Assembly: GCF_003399445.1 (NCBI RefSeq)
Contig: NZ_QUQO01000001.1
Coordinates: 62,001-126,000 of the forward strand
Source of the DNA: Parvularcula marina
Lineage (GTDB): Bacteria; Pseudomonadota; Alphaproteobacteria; Caulobacterales; Parvularculaceae
DNA length: 64,000 nucleotides
Direction of reading: 5' to 3'
Positions 9,042 to 18,866 of this stretch are shown here, piece by piece. Within the stretch, counting starts at the first letter, position 1. Every line of letters begins with the position of its first letter. Made by a program: the position numbers and the translations under genes. Under the pieces are notes generated by a model. The model saw only the letters and a program-made list of their open reading frames with translations, had not been told where the DNA came from and did no database searches.

Positions 9042-10042
9042 CGCCGTTCCGTTTTGCCGTATTGCTCGCCATTTGCGTCGCCTGGGGGCTTCATTTCTCC
9101 GTCGTCAAATCGACGATTACGGGCGTGCCGCCCATCTTCTATGCGGCGATGCGGATGACGCTGGTAGCGGTCTTCCTCATCCCCTTCCTTAAATGGCATC
9201 GCGGCCAGATGAAGTTGATCTTTGCCGCAGGTGCTTGTTTCGGGGCGTTGAATTATGCCACTTTCTTCAGTGGACTGAAATACGTGCCGGCGAGCATTGG
9301 CGCTATCGTGATCGAATTCTATGTGCCTGCCGCGATGATCTTCTCGGTGATTTTCCTTCACGAGCGGGTTGGCTGGCGTCGGATCGTTGGGGCGACGCTC
9401 GCCATCGTAGGCATCCTGATCATCATCAGTGGGGGTGATGCGGGGCTTGGCCCGGACGATCGGCTGTTCCTTGGCGGGCTCCTTGTCATGTGCGGCGCTC
9501 TCTCTGAGGCCGCAGGCGCGATCCTTGTGAAGAAGATTGATGCCATTGCGCCGCTCCAGATGCTCGCCTGGTTCGGGGCCGTCGGCGCTGTCTCCTGCTG
9601 GGTCTTTACACTCCTCTTTGAGCAGAACCAGTTCGACTTTTTGAGTGAGGCGGGGCGGACGAATGTCTTCCTTGCGGTTCTTTATTCCGCCGTCATTGCA
9701 TCGATATTCGGGCACAGCAGCTATTACTGGCTGCTCCAGCGCGTCGATGTCAGCCAGATCGCACCAGCCGGGCTGATGACCACCGTTTTTGCTGTCGCCG
9801 GCGGGGTCTTCCTCCTTGGCGAGACTTTCACCTTGCGTCTTGCCGCAGGCGCGCTTGTCACCATGACAGGGGTTGCGATCATTGTTGTACGGAGTGCTCA
9901 GCGCGCTACCGAGCGGGAGACCGAACCCTTGCCTGTCGCGGGCCCCGTGGGTGTGCGGATCGAGGAGAGCAATCTGGCTACCGACAACGAGCCGGACGCC
10001 GCGGATGAGGCAGAGGAGTTGAAGCCGGAAAATGCCACTTAA
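9038..10042 (+). CDS. EamA/DMT-family transporter
   Basis: 334 residues with about ten hydrophobic segments forming two EamA repeats (roughly 5-135 and 150-285), typical of the drug/metabolite transporter superfamily in the inner membrane. The first repeat opens with LLAICVAWGLHFSVVK. The last 40 residues form an acidic, non-membrane cytoplasmic tail that most family members lack. The substrate cannot be inferred; many relatives export amino acids or metabolites. The start overlaps the ABC transporter stop and the end overlaps the next gene by 11 bp, so the three form one transcription unit. Confidence 0.85.
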   Translation: MTPFRFAVLLAICVAWGLHFSVVKSTITGVPPIFYAAMRMTLVAVFLIPFLKWHRGQMKLIFAAGACFGALNYATFFSGLKYVPASIGAIVIEFYVPAAMIFSVIFLHERVGWRRIVGATLAIVGILIIISGGDAGLGPDDRLFLGGLLVMCGALSEAAGAILVKKIDAIAPLQMLAWFGAVGAVSCWVFTLLFEQNQFDFLSEAGRTNVFLAVLYSAVIASIFGHSSYYWLLQRVDVSQIAPAGLMTTVFAVAGGVFLLGETFTLRLAAGALVTMTGVAIIVVRSAQRATERETEPLPVAGPVGVRIEESNLATDNEPDAADEAEELKPENAT

Positions 10043-10739
10043 TATCGTCCAGTCGCCATCGCCCAATCATTCAGACCGTCAGGGCACGCCCGTCTCGCTG
10101 GTCGTGCTGCATTATACCGGGATGGAGACGGGGCAGGAGGCCATCGACCGGCTGCGCGATCAGGAGGCGGGCGTCTCCGCCCATTACCTCATCGAAGAGG
10201 ACGGCACAGTCCACGCCATGGTCGATGAAGAGTTGCGTGCCCATCACGCGGGGCTTGGCTTCTGGGCCGGTATCAATGACGTGAATTCGGCCTCCATCGG
10301 GATAGAGATCGTCAATCCGGGGCATTACTGGGGCTACCGGCCTTTCCCGGTGCCGCAGATCGATGCGCTGATAGAGCTCATGAAGGACATCTATGCGCGC
10401 CGCCGCCTGACGCCGCTGGCCGCTATCGGGCATTCGGATCTTGCGCCTGACCGCAAGGACGATCCCGGTGAGCTCTTTCCCTGGCCGCGTCTTGCCGCCG
10501 AAGGGCTGGCGCTCGCGCAATGGCAGAAGGGGGAGGAACCTCCGGCGCCTGACTATGAGGACGCGCTCAAAATGCTGGCCGAGATCGGTTATGGTGTGAA
10601 TCTCAGCCACCCCATCGCCCCGGTACTCGCTTTCCAGCGCCGTTTTGCACCTCAGCTACTTGCTCATGGGCTGACCCCCAAAACGCGCCAGGCGATCCGC
10701 TGGGTCCATGGTCAGGTCATGAGGGCAAAATTGGGCTGA
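10032..10739 (+). CDS. N-acetylmuramoyl-L-alanine amidase (Amidase_2/AmpD fold)
   Basis: 235 residues. The Amidase_2 domain spans about residues 15-155, with zinc-ligand candidates His27 (VVLHYTG) and the His of AIGHSDLAPDRKDDPG. The domain cuts the bond between MurNAc and the peptide stem. A C-terminal extension of about 70 residues with a PG-binding-like helical segment follows, as in AmiD/AmpD-type enzymes. No signal peptide is seen, which favours a cytoplasmic, AmpD-like muropeptide recycling role; a periplasmic AmiD-like role would need an unseen export route. Cotranscribed with the upstream transporter. Confidence 0.85.
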   Translation: MPLNIVQSPSPNHSDRQGTPVSLVVLHYTGMETGQEAIDRLRDQEAGVSAHYLIEEDGTVHAMVDEELRAHHAGLGFWAGINDVNSASIGIEIVNPGHYWGYRPFPVPQIDALIELMKDIYARRRLTPLAAIGHSDLAPDRKDDPGELFPWPRLAAEGLALAQWQKGEEPPAPDYEDALKMLAEIGYGVNLSHPIAPVLAFQRRFAPQLLAHGLTPKTRQAIRWVHGQVMRAKLG

Positions 10740-10812
10740 ATATAGTTCGCCTGAAAACCTAATATTCAACAGTGCTTTAATCAGAGATCTTGCTGAAGTT
10801 TCTGAGTGTACT

Positions 10813-10828
10813 GACAAGTCTACTTGTC
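10813..10828. promoter_or_regulatory. Perfect 16-bp palindrome upstream of the protease gene
   Basis: GACAAGT-CT-ACTTGTC lies 47 bases before the protease start, in the 135-base gap after the amidase gene. The arms are perfect with a 2-base centre, the geometry of a dimeric repressor site. No regulator is assigned. Confidence 0.45.
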
Positions 10829-10874
10829 GATGAGGGAACAGTTTGGCATTCTTCCCTAGAAGGGGATGAGTGCT

Positions 10875-12440
10875 ATGGGCTGGGTAAAAACACTCATATG
10901 CATGTTGCTGCTGCTGGGCAGCAGCGCCGCCGTGCAGGCGCAGGAAGGGACATCCGGCGACGGCGCTTTCTCGACCGGTCAGATCGGGCATGAATTCCCC
11001 GACGAAGCTGACCTTTACAATGATGAGTTCGTCCCGCTTTTCCCTCAGGAACATGACATTGATGATGAGCGGCTGATACTGGTCATCCCTGAAAGGGAGG
11101 ATGAAGATCCTGCTCTGGATAGCGAAGAAATCAGGCGTCTGCTCGGCGTTGATCCCCCGGAAGATGATCCGCTTGATCCCCTCAGTCCATATGATCCGTT
11201 GCAGCCTGTTGATCCGGCTGGCGACCCGTTGATCCCTGATCCGTCGACTCCCTTCCCGGTCCTGCCCGAGGAGGAGCCTGAAATCGCCTCTGATCCGAAT
11301 GATCAGTATAGGGCGGTTCCGCCCGGTGTCGGCACCGTCACGGGCGGTATTGCCGGGACGATCCCTCTTGCCGGAAGACCGCCCGGACGCGGAAGGGGAT
11401 TGCCGGGCGGCAATGGCGGCAACAGCTCCCGCTTTGATGCGACGACCAAGGACTGCGACAAGGCGCTTAGCAGCTTTGACAAATATCAGAGTCAGACGAT
11501 CCAGACAGCGAGGGAGAAAGCGGCGGCAAGGAAGTTTTTCGACAATTGCATGCCGGCGTCTGAGCGATCATCCACCTCACAGCGCCTGGGATGGCCGCTT
11601 GGGGCATGGGAGCTTTCACGGCGCGTTGTCGTGATCTTCCTGTGGGATGATGCATCAAGCCCTGATCTGACAAAGCCGATCAAGGGGCATTGCACAGGAT
11701 TTCTTCTCGATAAGGACACGGTCCTCACGGCAGCGCATTGTCTGGATACGGTCAATGCGGACTATGAAATCCAGATGAAGCCGGGCATGAATTGTACCTC
11801 CTTCGGTGTTGAGGTCGAGGCGGATCTGGCGGGTGCCACCCGCCAGCGGATCAAGCTGAAACAAAATTCTCGCCATGCAAATGCGGACATTGAAGGCTGC
11901 CCCTTTCCCAAATTTGACGCGGCCCTGACGCAGAACGATATCGTTCTTCTCAAGCTGGCAAATGCTGCAGCTGGCATAGAGCCATTCAAACAGACCCCGC
12001 TTGTAACTGGGCTTGTGCCGGGGACGGGCCTTTATGTGATCGGCCTTCACCCTTTTCGTGACGTCTTTTCGGACACGCCGCGTTTGACCCTCAAATGGAG
12101 CAATTCCTGCCGGGTCATGATCGATCCTAACAGCCCGATGATCAGGAAAGAAAAAGGCGTCGAGGATATCCCGTATGAAGAACAGCAGGCGGATGAACTC
12201 AAAGGCAAGCTGTTGCATCAGTGTTATACGCATAAGGGGATGAGCGGGGGGCCTGTCTTCGTGCGGGATGCGGACGGATATCTCAAACTGATTGGTATCC
12301 ACCAGTCCGCGGCAGTTAATCTGAGTGGCTGCATGGCCAGTTATGCTCGCACGCGCGCGCGGCCCGTCGGGTGGTGCAGCCGGAATTTGAGCAGATACAG
12401 TTTCCTAAACGCTGGACACCTTGTGGTGGCCCAGCCCTGA
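10875..12440 (+). CDS. Secreted trypsin-like serine protease with Pro/Asp-rich linker
   Basis: About 521 residues. ATG 10875 is preferred over 10866 because the GAAGGGG ribosome-binding sequence abuts 10866 but sits 9 bases from 10875. A Sec signal peptide (cleavage likely after AVQAQ) is followed by about 130 residues rich in Asp, Pro and Glu with repeated DP-L/DP units, then a chymotrypsin-fold domain. The triad is visible: His in LTAAHCLD, Asp in QNDIVLLKL, Ser in GMSGGPVF. Multiple cysteines suggest disulfides, consistent with periplasmic or outer-surface location. Substrate unknown. A lipoprotein gene follows after 23 bases and may be its partner. Confidence 0.75.
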   Translation: MGWVKTLICMLLLLGSSAAVQAQEGTSGDGAFSTGQIGHEFPDEADLYNDEFVPLFPQEHDIDDERLILVIPEREDEDPALDSEEIRRLLGVDPPEDDPLDPLSPYDPLQPVDPAGDPLIPDPSTPFPVLPEEEPEIASDPNDQYRAVPPGVGTVTGGIAGTIPLAGRPPGRGRGLPGGNGGNSSRFDATTKDCDKALSSFDKYQSQTIQTAREKAAARKFFDNCMPASERSSTSQRLGWPLGAWELSRRVVVIFLWDDASSPDLTKPIKGHCTGFLLDKDTVLTAAHCLDTVNADYEIQMKPGMNCTSFGVEVEADLAGATRQRIKLKQNSRHANADIEGCPFPKFDAALTQNDIVLLKLANAAAGIEPFKQTPLVTGLVPGTGLYVIGLHPFRDVFSDTPRLTLKWSNSCRVMIDPNSPMIRKEKGVEDIPYEEQQADELKGKLLHQCYTHKGMSGGPVFVRDADGYLKLIGIHQSAAVNLSGCMASYARTRARPVGWCSRNLSRYSFLNAGHLVVAQP

Positions 12441-12463
12441 ATGGTGAAATGAGGGATAGAGCC

Positions 12464-13573
12464 ATGTATTCGAGATTTGTCAGAACGACAGTGTTAGCCA
12501 GTACCCTGATTGTCGGCCTTGCGGCTTGCGAGACCACGGCCGGAACGGCCATTGCCACCGAAGGGGAAACCCTGCCCAAGTCGAAGTCGCCGGGACGGGT
12601 CGCCATTCTCGATAACTGCATCCTCAATCCGACGGCGGAACGAGGCAATACCGAGAATATATTCGGGGCAACAGGGACGGCAGTACTGACCGCGCTCGGC
12701 GATGCCGTCATTCCGGCGGTGACAGGGTTCTTCTTTGACCGGGCCATTGCGCGGGCGGAGGCGGAGCTAAAAGCCAAATCCTCTTCGACCACCACCAAGA
12801 GCGATGGGCTCTATGATGAAACCTTCTACAATCATGACCGGGAGAAAGATGCGCTGAGCCGCCAGGCAGCCTGCCTCATCTTTGTGCGACCTGCCCATAA
12901 GGACAGCAAAATCGATACGGCTATGCGGGGCAAGGTCAATCAGGCGGCACCGAATTCAAACTGGCACATTACGATGAACACGGCCTTTCCGGGGCTCAAC
13001 CTGACGGAAAGTACGGTGCCCGAGATGATCACGGAATTCCGGCTGGATCCTGTGATGACCTACAACACGACCAACAAGAAAGAGATCGAAGTTGGCTATC
13101 GTCTGCGAGCGGTCAGTATTGCCTATGGCGCGACCGGTGCCCGCAACACGTCAGATGAGAACAAGAAGGATCTTTCCTTCGCGCTGACGTTGAAGGGGCT
13201 GGTCCCGAAAAACGGCACACTCAAAGAAGAGACCCTCTACAGCCATTCCTATATCTTCGAAGACCTGCCGATCGGGTCTGTCATTCTCTATCCAGAAGAT
13301 GGAGAGGGGGTGCCGATCGAGATCGCCGGTCAGATCGGACCAGTCCAGAGCATGCCAGCTGCCCGATACAAGGTGGATAAAACCGCGTTTGTCTCAACGG
13401 TGCCGCTGGAGGCAACGATCGTGCTGACTGAGACCGAGCAAGGCGGCGATCTGACCAGGGCCATGATCGATGCCATCGAGGCGAAGAAGTCCGAGATCAC
13501 CAAACCCGTCAATGACCGGTTGAAAGAGGTGGTCAAGGACGTCCTTGAGGAGAAGGAAGACAGCGACGGTTGA
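12464..13573 (+). CDS. Putative lipoprotein of unknown function
   Basis: 369 residues from ATG 12464, which has GAGGG 8 bases upstream; longer in-frame starts overlap the protease gene and lack a signal. The N-terminus is a lipoprotein signal with lipobox LAAC (about residue 20), so the protein should be anchored to a membrane facing the periplasm. The rest has no family I recognise: mixed alpha/beta sequence, one small hydrophobic stretch (about 65-85), and a Lys/Glu-rich helical C-terminus. It is likely cotranscribed with the serine protease; a substrate, inhibitor or scaffold role for that protease is only a guess. Confidence 0.65.
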   Translation: MYSRFVRTTVLASTLIVGLAACETTAGTAIATEGETLPKSKSPGRVAILDNCILNPTAERGNTENIFGATGTAVLTALGDAVIPAVTGFFFDRAIARAEAELKAKSSSTTTKSDGLYDETFYNHDREKDALSRQAACLIFVRPAHKDSKIDTAMRGKVNQAAPNSNWHITMNTAFPGLNLTESTVPEMITEFRLDPVMTYNTTNKKEIEVGYRLRAVSIAYGATGARNTSDENKKDLSFALTLKGLVPKNGTLKEETLYSHSYIFEDLPIGSVILYPEDGEGVPIEIAGQIGPVQSMPAARYKVDKTAFVSTVPLEATIVLTETEQGGDLTRAMIDAIEAKKSEITKPVNDRLKEVVKDVLEEKEDSDG

Positions 13574-13636
13574 TGCTTCTCGGGGTAAAACCCAGCTTTT
13601 CCCTTGGTCTTTCCGGCAGATTTGCCAGTCTCGTGC

Positions 13637-13819
13637 CTATTCCCGGGGCGGCTCGCGGTCGGGATCGGGCGGAGGCGGGGCTCCCTGCGTGCCCGGGGTC
13701 GGTGCGATCACGCGCGGGCCGATCACGCCGTGCCACAGCGCCCAGAAGATCACGAGAAAGAACACTGCCATGCCCAGAAACGAGCGGGAACGGGCTTTTT
13801 GGGGCGTTTGATCGGTCAT
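13637..13819 (-). CDS. Small single-span membrane protein, hypothetical
   Basis: About 60 residues from ATG 13819 (MTDQTPQKARSR). A basic N-terminus is followed by one strong transmembrane helix (SFLGMAVFFLVIFWALWHGV) and a proline-rich, acidic C-tail (PPPPDPDREPPRE), so an N-in/C-out orientation is expected. A longer in-frame start at 13873 adds a basic leader without a good ribosome-binding site. The opposite-strand frames are overlapping and lack any domain, so this is the best coding call for the gap, but it is unproven. Confidence 0.45.
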   Translation of the reverse strand: MTDQTPQKARSRSFLGMAVFFLVIFWALWHGVIGPRVIAPTPGTQGAPPPPDPDREPPRE

Positions 13820-13965
13820 GAGGCGCCGATTAGACCGTTCTTTCGGGCGGGTCGAGTGCGACAATCTTAACAATCAGGGGGGGAGGCGACTTCACGCTTG
13901 ATTCAAAACCGTCCTCGCCGCACACTCTTGACTGAACAACATTTATGGCAGGGGGTCAGTTGTCT

Positions 13966-14667
13966 ATGTCCATGATTTCTATCGCAGCCGGTGTCGTCGC
14001 GTCGCTCGCCAGCATGCAATCCGCAAATAACGTCTCCAATCCGGGCGGTGTGATCACGTCATTCGACGTCAACACAGTCGCGCCGATGCTGCGCGAAATG
14101 GGCTGGGCGACTCAGGTCAACACGATGAGCTCCGGTGAGAAATTCCTCGCCGTGACGGCTTCCAACGGCATCAAGTTCGGCATGCGCCCGACGGTCTGCC
14201 AGTCGACGGGCCGTTGCCTCGGTGTCTTCATCCTCGCGCCGTTCCCGGCCGCTGATGGCAACCGGATCTTTGCCTTCAACAATGCTGTGCCGTTCATCAA
14301 GGCATCGTCCTATGGCAATCAGGGCTCCTATGTGGCCCGCTATGAAATTGCAGATGGCGGTTATGTGCGCGGCAACTTCCGCTTCATCCTGACCAACTTT
14401 GCCAGCGTCGCCGGTGACTATCAGCGCACGATGGGCGGCATGAGCGTTTCGGTTGACCCGGACAAAGTCCTCACCGACTTCTCCGCTGACAGCCTGAACC
14501 GCCGCGAAGCTGACAAGGACGCGCTCCTCGCGGTCAATTTCGAGCAGACCTTTGGCGGCGCGCACTCCGGTGCCGATGTCGAAGTCGCCGATGCGATCGA
14601 AGCGGCCTTCTCAGGTGAGTTCGCTGACACGCTGGTCAACAAGATCGAGTACAATATCGAAAACTAA
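13966..14667 (+). CDS. YbjN-domain protein
   Basis: About 233 residues. ATG 13966 is preferred to 13945 because an AGGGGG sequence lies about 10 bases before it. A weak N-terminal hydrophobic segment may be a signal sequence. Residues about 25-150 look like the YbjN/type III secretion chaperone-like fold, including LREMGW and a GRCLGVFILAPFPA segment. YbjN proteins of enterobacteria affect motility and stress responses, but the biochemical role is unknown. Monocistronic, ended by a clear terminator. Confidence 0.65.
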   Translation: MSMISIAAGVVASLASMQSANNVSNPGGVITSFDVNTVAPMLREMGWATQVNTMSSGEKFLAVTASNGIKFGMRPTVCQSTGRCLGVFILAPFPAADGNRIFAFNNAVPFIKASSYGNQGSYVARYEIADGGYVRGNFRFILTNFASVAGDYQRTMGGMSVSVDPDKVLTDFSADSLNRREADKDALLAVNFEQTFGGAHSGADVEVADAIEAAFSGEFADTLVNKIEYNIEN

Positions 14668-14690
14668 GTCCGCATCATACGGACGAAAAG

Positions 14691-14719
14691 AAAAGGCGGG
14701 CCATGTGCCCGCCTTTTTT
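14691..14719 (+). terminator. Rho-independent terminator
   Basis: GGCGGGC and GCCCGCC arms around a 5-base loop, with A-run before and six T after. It ends the YbjN gene and, read on the other strand (A-run becoming U-run), can also end the convergent rpoD gene. Confidence 0.9.
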
Positions 14720-14747
14720 GTGTCTGGTTTATTCAGTCACCCGACGA

Positions 14748-16703
14748 TCAATTGTCGAGGAAGCTCCGCAGTTTGCGTGACCGGCTCGGATGTTTCAGCT
14801 TGCGGAGCGCTTTGGCTTCGATCTGACGGATCCGTTCCCGAGTAACCGAGAATTGCTGGCCGACTTCTTCGAGCGTGTGGTCGGTGTTCATGCCGATACC
14901 AAACCGCATACGGAGGACGCGTTCCTCACGCGGGGTGAGGGAGGCCAGAACCCGAGTTGTCGTTTCGCGCAGGTTCGATTGGATCGCCGCATCAATCGGC
15001 AGGATCGCATTCTTGTCCTCGATGAAGTCGCCGAGATGCGAATCTTCCTCGTCGCCAATCGGCGTTTCGAGCGAGATCGGCTCCTTGGCAATTTTCATCA
15101 CCTTACGGACTTTCTCAAGCGGCATGGACAGTTTTGCGGCCAGTTCCTCCGGTGTCGGCTCGCGGCCGATTTCGTTGAGGATCTGACGCGAGGTGCGGAC
15201 GATCTTGTTGATCGTCTCAATCATGTGCACCGGGATCCGGATCGTCCGGGCCTGGTCGGCGATCGAGCGGGTGATCGCCTGCCGGATCCACCATGTCGCA
15301 TAGGTCGAGAATTTATAGCCGCGGCGATATTCGAACTTATCGACCGCTTTCATCAGGCCGATATTGCCTTCCTGAATGAGGTCGAGGAATTGCAGGCCGC
15401 GGTTCGTGTATTTCTTGGCGATGGAGATGACGAGCCGGAGATTGGCTTCGATCATTTCCTTCTTGGCAATACGGGCCTCGCGTTCGCCTTTCTGCACGGT
15501 CTGAACGATCCGGCGGAAATCCTTGACCGTCAGGCCGGTTTCCTGGGCGAGCTGACCGATCTCTTCGCGCAGCTCGACAATGTGGTTGTAGCCCTTGGTC
15601 GTGAAATTCTTCCAGCCGCGGCCATCCATGTCGGAGACGCGGTCGAGCCATTCGGGGTCAAGTTCAGCACCCAGATAGGTTGAGAGGAATTCCTGACGGT
15701 TGACGCCGTAGCTGTCAGCGAGACGGACGAGCCGGCCTTCGAGCGCCATCAGCGAACGGTTGATCGCATAGAGCTGTTCGACCAGCGCTTCGATCCGGTG
15801 ATTGTGAAGGCGCACCGAGCGGACCCGCTCGACGATATCCTTTTGCAGCTTGCGCAGGCGTTTGTGCTGGCTGTCCGAGAGGTCTTCGCCAGAGAGATGC
15901 TGCTCGATCTGGATGTCCTGCAGGCGGCGCAGTTTCTTGAAGTCGTCGGCGATGTCCTGGAAAGTTTCCATGACGCCTTCGCGCAGCTCGGCCTCCTTGG
16001 CGGAGAGCGACAGGTCGCCCTCATCCATGTCGTCCTCGTCGATGCCCTCGGCGGCGCGGGCTTCCTGCTCACGCTGAACGGCCTCGGCGACTTCCGGCTT
16101 GGTCATGTCAGGCTTTGACTCAGGGCCACCGTCATAGGTCGCATCAAGGTCAATGATGTCGCGCAGGAGCACGCGGCCTTCTTCGAGTTCCTCGCGCCAA
16201 ACCGTGATGGCTTCGAAGGTCAGCGAGCTTTCGCAGAGCGCGCGGATCATCGATTCGCGGCCGGCCTCGATCCGTTTGGCGATGGCGATCTCGCCTTCGC
16301 GGGAGAGGAGCTCGACGGCGCCCATTTCGCGCAGATACATCCGCACCGGGTCATCGGTGCGGTCAGAATCCGCCTTGGTATTGGTCGTGACGGCTGCCGT
16401 GCCGTCTTTCTTGACGACGGACGAGCCGGTTGCCTTGGCCCCGTCGTCGTTGTCGTCATTGGCGGCGTCTTCGTCTTCTTCTTCCGCGTCAGTGACATTG
16501 ATCCCCATGTCACTCAGCTTCGCCATGATGTCTTCGATCTGTTCGGAGGTGTATTCATCCTCCGGCAGGGCGGCATTGAGCTCGTCATAGGTGACGTAGC
16601 CCTGCTTTTTCGCCTTATCGATCATCTTCTTGACCGAGGCGAGGTTCAGGTCGAGTACCGGGCGGTCGCCTTCTTCCTTGACGGCCTTTTTGGTCTTGCT
16701 CAT
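14748..16703 (-). CDS. rpoD: Primary sigma factor sigma-70
   Basis: 651 residues. Region 1.1 (about 15-80) is followed by an acidic linker, region 1.2 ([17 protein letters not shown]), a long non-conserved region, and regions 2-4 in the C-terminal 270 residues. Region 2.3-2.4 is visible in [15 protein letters not shown] and region 4.2 helix-turn-helix in [20 protein letters not shown]. It ends with the usual LRSFLDN. This is the housekeeping sigma factor. It lies 49 bases downstream of dnaG, the conserved macromolecular-synthesis arrangement. Confidence 0.98.
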   Translation of the reverse strand: MSKTKKAVKEEGDRPVLDLNLASVKKMIDKAKKQGYVTYDELNAALPEDEYTSEQIEDIMAKLSDMGINVTDAEEEDEDAANDDNDDGAKATGSSVVKKDGTAAVTTNTKADSDRTDDPVRMYLREMGAVELLSREGEIAIAKRIEAGRESMIRALCESSLTFEAITVWREELEEGRVLLRDIIDLDATYDGGPESKPDMTKPEVAEAVQREQEARAAEGIDEDDMDEGDLSLSAKEAELREGVMETFQDIADDFKKLRRLQDIQIEQHLSGEDLSDSQHKRLRKLQKDIVERVRSVRLHNHRIEALVEQLYAINRSLMALEGRLVRLADSYGVNRQEFLSTYLGAELDPEWLDRVSDMDGRGWKNFTTKGYNHIVELREEIGQLAQETGLTVKDFRRIVQTVQKGEREARIAKKEMIEANLRLVISIAKKYTNRGLQFLDLIQEGNIGLMKAVDKFEYRRGYKFSTYATWWIRQAITRSIADQARTIRIPVHMIETINKIVRTSRQILNEIGREPTPEELAAKLSMPLEKVRKVMKIAKEPISLETPIGDEEDSHLGDFIEDKNAILPIDAAIQSNLRETTTRVLASLTPREERVLRMRFGIGMNTDHTLEEVGQQFSVTRERIRQIEAKALRKLKHPSRSRKLRSFLDN

Positions 16704-16722
16704 GCAGAATTCCCGTTGGACG

Positions 16723-16750
16723 AGGGGACAGGCTGAGGGATTGCTCCCCT
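16723..16750. other. Short inverted repeat between dnaG and rpoD
   Basis: AGGGGA (16723-16728) and TCCCCT (16745-16750) flank the dnaG-rpoD junction. In other bacteria this junction carries mRNA-processing signals; here the pairing is short and its function is speculative. Confidence 0.25.
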
Positions 16751-16752
16751 GA

Positions 16753-18654
16753 TCAGTCCTGGCTTTCGTCTGGTTTATGCTCGCTCACAAGGCGTGATCT
16801 GTGGCTGACAGCCTCACGCCAGATTTTCTCCTGTCCGGCATCCTGATGCGCCGAAATGGCGGCATCGGCGACCTCGGCTTCGAGATCACCGTGATACCGG
16901 TATTTAGACAGTGCATTCAGCCACCCCTGTTCGGCGAATTCGGCGGTGGCGCCCGGTTTGATGAATTTGAGCAAGCTCAATCGCGGGTCGGCCATCCAGT
17001 CGGAGTAAGTCTGAAGCGCTATTTCGTCCCCTGAGAGATGCGAAGCAACGGCGCCACTGTCAAGGTCTGGGTTTGCGGTAAAGGCGTCAAGAATGCGTCC
17101 CAGAACGCGAGACAGCCCCGGATCGGCAATTTCTAGTGTGAAAACCTCGTCTTCGTGCTCCGCGATAAGCCCCGGATGGTTGGCGAGTGCAAGGACGAGA
17201 ACGGCCTCGGTGGCGGTTTCAGCCGATTTTGCCGCCGACATAGCTGATTTGAGGGCGGTCGAGGGCATCACCTGATCACGGTAAAAACCTGACCCCATAG
17301 GTCCACGGCTGTAGCCTTTGGGGCGGCCCCGCCATTCTGAACGCCCCGTGCCGCGGAAAGTCCGCTTGTCGGCATGTCCGCCGCCTGAGCCCTGCAGCTC
17401 ATTGAGCTTCACCGCGAAATAATCGCCATAGGCGTGTTTGACGTCCGGATCGGCGATGTCCTTGACCTTCTCGCGAAGCTGGCGGCGGAAGGCGGCGGCC
17501 TGTTCAGGCGTCGTGCGCGGATGGGTTTCGCTTTCATGCTCCCAGAGGACATCAGCCATCGGGCGCGCGGCCTCGATGATTTCCTCCATCGCGCTCGCGC
17601 CTTTCGCGCGAATAAGATCATCCGGGTCCTGACCTTCTGGCAGGAAAGCGAAATTGAGCGATTTGCCAGGTTTGAGGATCGGTAAGGCGCGGTCGATGGC
17701 GCGGAAGGCCGCCGCCTGGCCTGCGCGGTCGCCGTCAAGGCACATGACCGGCGTGTCGGTCGCCCGCCACAGCATCTCCAGCTGACGCTCGGTAATCGCG
17801 GTGCCAAGGGGCGCAACGGCGGGCAGGCCCGCCTCCCACAGCGCGATCACATCCATATAGCCCTCGGCGACGAGCAGGGGCTTTTTGGTCTCGGCCTGCA
17901 TCTTCCGGGCACGGTCATAATGATAGAGCGTCGCTGATTTGTGAAACAGCGGCGTCTCCGGCGAGTTCATGTATTTCGCCTGTACGTCTTTCGAGAGAGC
18001 ACGGCCGCCAAAGGCGATCACCCCGCGCCGCCCGAGAATAGGGAACATCACCCGGTCGCGGAACTTGTCATAGGGCTTGCCGCCATCATCGGGCCGAATC
18101 ACCAGCCCCGCCTCGACGAGCAAATCGAGCGGGAAGTCGTGATTGATCAGGTGATCGAGAAGGGCAGTGCGGGTGCCCGGTGCATAGCCGAGCCCGAAGA
18201 CCTGCCGCGCACGCTCAGAGACACCGCGCCGGTCGAGATAGGCGAGGGCCTCGCGGCCTTCGGCACGGGTCAGCATGGCGCGGTAGAATTTCGCGGCCTC
18301 GACATTGGCCCCGGCTATGTCCTTGGCGACTTTCTCGCGCCGCTCATCGTCAGGTGTGTCCTTGGGGATCTCCATACCGGCAAGATCAGCCAGCTGGGAG
18401 ACGGCCTCCGGGAAGGAGAGATTCTGGGTCTCCATCAGAAAGCCGACAATGTCGCCCGATTTGCCCGAAGAGAAATCAAAGAACCGTCCCTTTTCGTCAT
18501 TGACGAAGAAGCTGGGAGTTTTCTCTGAAGTGAAGGGCGATAGGCCGCGATATTCCCGGCCTTCCTTTTTAAGCTTCAAATGCCGCCCGATGACATCCGA
18601 CGCGCGGAGGCGCGCGCGCAATTCATCGAGGAAATCAGGGGAGAAGCGGGGCAT
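16753..18654 (-). CDS. dnaG: DNA primase lacking canonical zinc ligands
   Basis: 633 residues. It makes RNA primers at the replication fork. The N-terminal CHC2-type domain keeps its backbone ([11 protein letters not shown], then [11 protein letters not shown]), but the usual Cys/His ligands are Ser, Thr, Asp and Ser, so it cannot bind zinc in the standard way; alphaproteobacterial primases commonly show this. The TOPRIM core is intact: [13 protein letters not shown] with the catalytic Glu, and [12 protein letters not shown]. The C-terminal 150 residues correspond to the DnaB-helicase-binding domain. The 212-base gap to amt upstream holds the promoter. Confidence 0.97.
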   Translation of the reverse strand: MPRFSPDFLDELRARLRASDVIGRHLKLKKEGREYRGLSPFTSEKTPSFFVNDEKGRFFDFSSGKSGDIVGFLMETQNLSFPEAVSQLADLAGMEIPKDTPDDERREKVAKDIAGANVEAAKFYRAMLTRAEGREALAYLDRRGVSERARQVFGLGYAPGTRTALLDHLINHDFPLDLLVEAGLVIRPDDGGKPYDKFRDRVMFPILGRRGVIAFGGRALSKDVQAKYMNSPETPLFHKSATLYHYDRARKMQAETKKPLLVAEGYMDVIALWEAGLPAVAPLGTAITERQLEMLWRATDTPVMCLDGDRAGQAAAFRAIDRALPILKPGKSLNFAFLPEGQDPDDLIRAKGASAMEEIIEAARPMADVLWEHESETHPRTTPEQAAAFRRQLREKVKDIADPDVKHAYGDYFAVKLNELQGSGGGHADKRTFRGTGRSEWRGRPKGYSRGPMGSGFYRDQVMPSTALKSAMSAAKSAETATEAVLVLALANHPGLIAEHEDEVFTLEIADPGLSRVLGRILDAFTANPDLDSGAVASHLSGDEIALQTYSDWMADPRLSLLKFIKPGATAEFAEQGWLNALSKYRYHGDLEAEVADAAISAHQDAGQEKIWREAVSHRSRLVSEHKPDESQD

Positions 18655-18734
18655 CGGGACCTTCTGGATGGAAAGGGGTGCCCTTTACCACATTCCGCGC
18701 CGGACCTTCAGCGGTCTTTCTCTTCATTCAATGA

Positions 18735-18821
18735 TGCTGCAATGCAACATGATAATGAGATAAACGACCTCATGATGGTCAGTTTTGAACATAAAACGCC
18801 AATCCTCTTGCATTGCAGCAA
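18735..18821. repeat. Perfect 13-bp inverted repeat in the dnaG-amt intergenic region
   Basis: TGCTGCAATGCAA (18735-18747) and its exact reverse complement (18809-18821) are 61 bases apart, between divergent dnaG and amt. Each arm contains the near-palindrome TGCA-A-TGCA. It may be a paired operator for a nitrogen regulator or a long-range stem in the amt leader. It does not match the NtrC spacing I know. Confidence 0.55.
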
Positions 18822-18866
18822 AAACTGGGTTCGAATTCCTTCTTCCCAGGCAGGAGGAGCATAAAA

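Noticed and set aside
9014-10066. Long minus-strand frame opposite the DMT transporter
   Set aside because: Low-complexity, charged sequence typical of GC-rich antisense; the plus-strand frame has clear EamA repeats.
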